Origin: Fimbriimonadales bacterium
Lineage (GTDB): Bacteria; Armatimonadota; Fimbriimonadia; Fimbriimonadales; GBS-DC
Length of the DNA: 6,242 nucleotides
Reading direction: 5' to 3'
Assembly (NCBI GenBank): GCA_026416065.1
Contig: JAOAFW010000383.1
Location: forward strand, 1-6,242
The notes under the pieces were generated by a model that saw only the letters and a program-made list of their open reading frames with translations, did no database searches and was not told the origin of the DNA. Below are positions 4,745 through 6,242 of the stretch, one piece after another (the first letter of the stretch is position 1; the number at the start of each line of letters is the position of its first letter). Position numbers and translations under genes: made by a program.

Positions 4745-6242
4745 ATGAGTAGGTCAAAATGTCTTGTTCAGGCACTCTTGCTAATAGGATGCCTGCTGTT
4801 AGGAGTCGCTCTTGCACAGGCGCAGGCAACCGTTACGACCGATAAAGCCGATTACTACCCCGGTGAGACCGTCATCATCACAGGCACGGGCTGGGAACCG
4901 GGCGAAACGGTTTTGTTAACCATCGAGTCTTCATTTGGACATTACTATGAACTGTCCGCAATCGCCGACGCACAAGGAGAGATTTACAACGACGAGTTTA
5001 TTATCCAGCCCAATCATTTAGGCGCAGTGTTCTTGTTGACAGCAATCGGGCAATCCTCCGGACAGGTCGCCACAACGACATTTACCGATGCCCCTCGTAT
5101 TGGCAGCGTGACTCTCAACCCGACTTTGCAGACCACTTGCGCGGGGGGATCTGTAAGCTACACAGTGACCATCAATCGCGGCACAGGGCAAGGTTCAACA
5201 GGATCTTTCGATGCAGATCTTTCTATATCAGGTCTTCCTGCCGGCATTACACACAGCTTCTCCCCCAACCCAGTAGGATTTACAGGAGGTCAAAACTCGC
5301 GTACCAGTACACTGACGCTGAACGTGGGAACAAGTGTGCCTGCAGGCACTTACACATTCACTGTACGCGCGGAAGTGCGAGTAAACTCTGATGACTTCGC
5401 CACCACTACAGGGACGCTCGTGGTCAATGCACCGCCGGTGATTACCATACATCCTGCGAACCAGACCGCGTGCGCGGGGGCTTCGGTGACCTTCACAGCA
5501 GCAGCAAGCGGTAGCCCTGCCCCCAGTGTCCAGTGGCAGGTCAGCACGAACGGCGGCGCGACCTGGAGCAACATCTCGGGCGCTACTTCCACCACGCTCT
5601 CCTTCACGGCGAGCGCGTCGCAGAATCAGAACCGGTATCGTGCAGTATTTACGAATGCTTGTGGTTCGGCGACCACGAACGCCGCCATTCTCACGGTGAA
5701 CACTACACCGAGCATCAACTGTCCGAGTTCAATCACGGTGAACAACGATGCTGGGCAGTGTTATGCACAGGTTAACCTGAACAGCTATGTATCGGCGTCC
5801 GGGACGCCCACGCCGACGATTACTTACACCGTCAACGGCAATCCAATCTCGGCTATCCATAACTTCCCTGTAGGCGCCACGACGGTCGTTGCCACCGCAA
5901 CCAATAGCTGTGGCTCTACCACTTGCAGCTTCACCGTGACGGTGATAGACAACACGCCGCCCACAGTGAGTTGCCCGCCAAACGCCTCGCGCAGTGTGGG
6001 CAGCAACTGCACCTACACCCTGGAAGACTTCGCCAGCAGCGCGACGGCGTCCGATAACTGCAGTAGCAACCTGACGATTACCCAGTCGCCCGCGCCGGGC
6101 ACGCCGCTTGTACTCGGAGCCCATACGATTACGCTGACCACCACCGACGCGGCTGGCAACACTGCAACCTGCAGCTTCACCGTGACGGTGATTGACAACA
6201 CGCCACCTGTGCTACACGGCGTGCCAGGCGACCTCGCCGTAG
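4745..6242 (+). CDS. Secreted Ig/HYR-repeat protein, N-terminal part (3' end outside window)
   Basis: Open from the ATG at 4745 to the right edge without a stop: 499 residues visible, continuing beyond. Signal peptide 1-28 (MSRSK, hydrophobic 7-24, cleavage after AQAQA). Residues 29-116 form a beta domain beginning TVTTDKADYYPGETVIITG, a type often found at the start of HYR-rich bacterial surface proteins. About 117-228 is a second beta domain (QTTCAGGSV, LPAGITHSFSP, PAGTYTFTVRA). Residues 230-318 form an Ig-like domain (QTACAGASVTF, VQWQVS, RYRAVFTNACGSA). HYR-type units follow at about 321-401 and 404-483, with the next starting at 484 (IDNTPP, SCPP, ASDNC, TDAAGN motifs). The mature part has 11 cysteines, mostly paired by module. 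A LIGC string at 13-16 resembles a lipobox but lies in mid hydrophobic core. An adhesive or matrix role is inferred from domain type; the C-terminal anchor is not visible. It runs in the same direction as the HYR protein at the left edge and may be its paralogue. Confidence 0.92.
   Translation, partial: MSRSKCLVQALLLIGCLLLGVALAQAQATVTTDKADYYPGETVIITGTGWEPGETVLLTIESSFGHYYELSAIADAQGEIYNDEFIIQPNHLGAVFLLTAIGQSSGQVATTTFTDAPRIGSVTLNPTLQTTCAGGSVSYTVTINRGTGQGSTGSFDADLSISGLPAGITHSFSPNPVGFTGGQNSRTSTLTLNVGTSVPAGTYTFTVRAEVRVNSDDFATTTGTLVVNAPPVITIHPANQTACAGASVTFTAAASGSPAPSVQWQVSTNGGATWSNISGATSTTLSFTASASQNQNRYRAVFTNACGSATTNAAILTVNTTPSINCPSSITVNNDAGQCYAQVNLNSYVSASGTPTPTITYTVNGNPISAIHNFPVGATTVVATATNSCGSTTCSFTVTVIDNTPPTVSCPPNASRSVGSNCTYTLEDFASSATASDNCSSNLTITQSPAPGTPLVLGAHTITLTTTDAAGNTATCSFTVTVIDNTPPVLHGVPGDLAV
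5924..6204 (+). repeat. HYR-unit direct repeat in DNA (5924-5958 and 6170-6204)
   Basis: Two 35-base stretches encoding CSFTVTVIDNTP differ at one base only (A at 5946, T at 6192). They start 246 bases apart, that is 82 codons, one HYR unit. The rest of the two units is much less alike, so the boundary segment is either recently homogenised or strongly conserved. Such repeats allow unit gain or loss by recombination. Confidence 0.85.

Noticed and set aside
4781..4792. Possible lipoprotein lipobox (LIGC, residues 13-16) in the second HYR/Ig protein
   Set aside because: The Cys is in the middle of the hydrophobic segment, with eight more hydrophobic residues and an AQAQA signal peptidase I site after it, so a lipid-anchored Cys16 is unlikely though not excluded.
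4560..4829. Minus-strand open frame of 89 codons over the sigma-70 promoter region
   Set aside because: It overlaps the consensus promoter, leader and signal peptide of the plus-strand gene, has no ribosome binding site that I can see and its product has no recognisable motif.
5729..6124. Minus-strand open frame of 131 codons
   Set aside because: It is antisense to well-formed HYR units on the plus strand, and its product is Arg/Gly-rich without motifs.

Overview
The window looks like part of a cell-surface or secreted-protein locus from a Gram-negative-type (diderm) environmental bacterium. The evidence is a PEP-CTERM/exosortase substrate, long cysteine-rich HYR/Ig-type repeat proteins, a secreted subtilase with Ig-like tail domains, strong Shine-Dalgarno sites and fairly high GC. 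Armatimonadota, Planctomycetota, Verrucomicrobiota or Acidobacteriota would all fit. My preference for an Armatimonadota-like, perhaps thermophilic, organism is a weak guess. No rRNA, tRNA, CRISPR array or mobile element is visible.

Layout: (1) 3-1823, plus strand, is the 3' end of a large cysteine-rich HYR/Ig-repeat protein that runs off the left edge and ends in a distinct domain beginning TLTQGFYGN. (2) 1848-1880 is a near-perfect GC-rich hairpin between convergent genes. (3) 1891-3660, minus strand, is a complete 589-residue secreted subtilisin-like (S8) protease with a prodomain and two C-terminal Ig-like domains. (4) 3661-3893 is a divergent intergenic region with a consensus sigma-54 promoter at 3780-3795, a bulged inverted repeat upstream of it and small dyads downstream. 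(5) 3894-4481, plus strand, is a 195-residue PEP-CTERM protein. (6) 4482-4744 holds a GC hairpin, then an AT-rich stretch with a consensus sigma-70 promoter and a short leader that could fold over its own ribosome binding site. (7) 4745-6242, plus strand, is the 5' end of a second large Ig/HYR-repeat protein, running off the right edge.

All four genes encode exported proteins: two repeat-rich adhesin or matrix-type proteins, one protease that could process or remodel them, and one protein likely anchored and processed by exosortase. The promoters suggest different control. The PEP-CTERM gene appears to depend on sigma-54 and so on an activator such as the PrsK/PrsR system known to accompany exosortase loci. 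The downstream repeat protein has an ordinary strong housekeeping promoter. The functional link among the four is an inference from proximity and export signals only.
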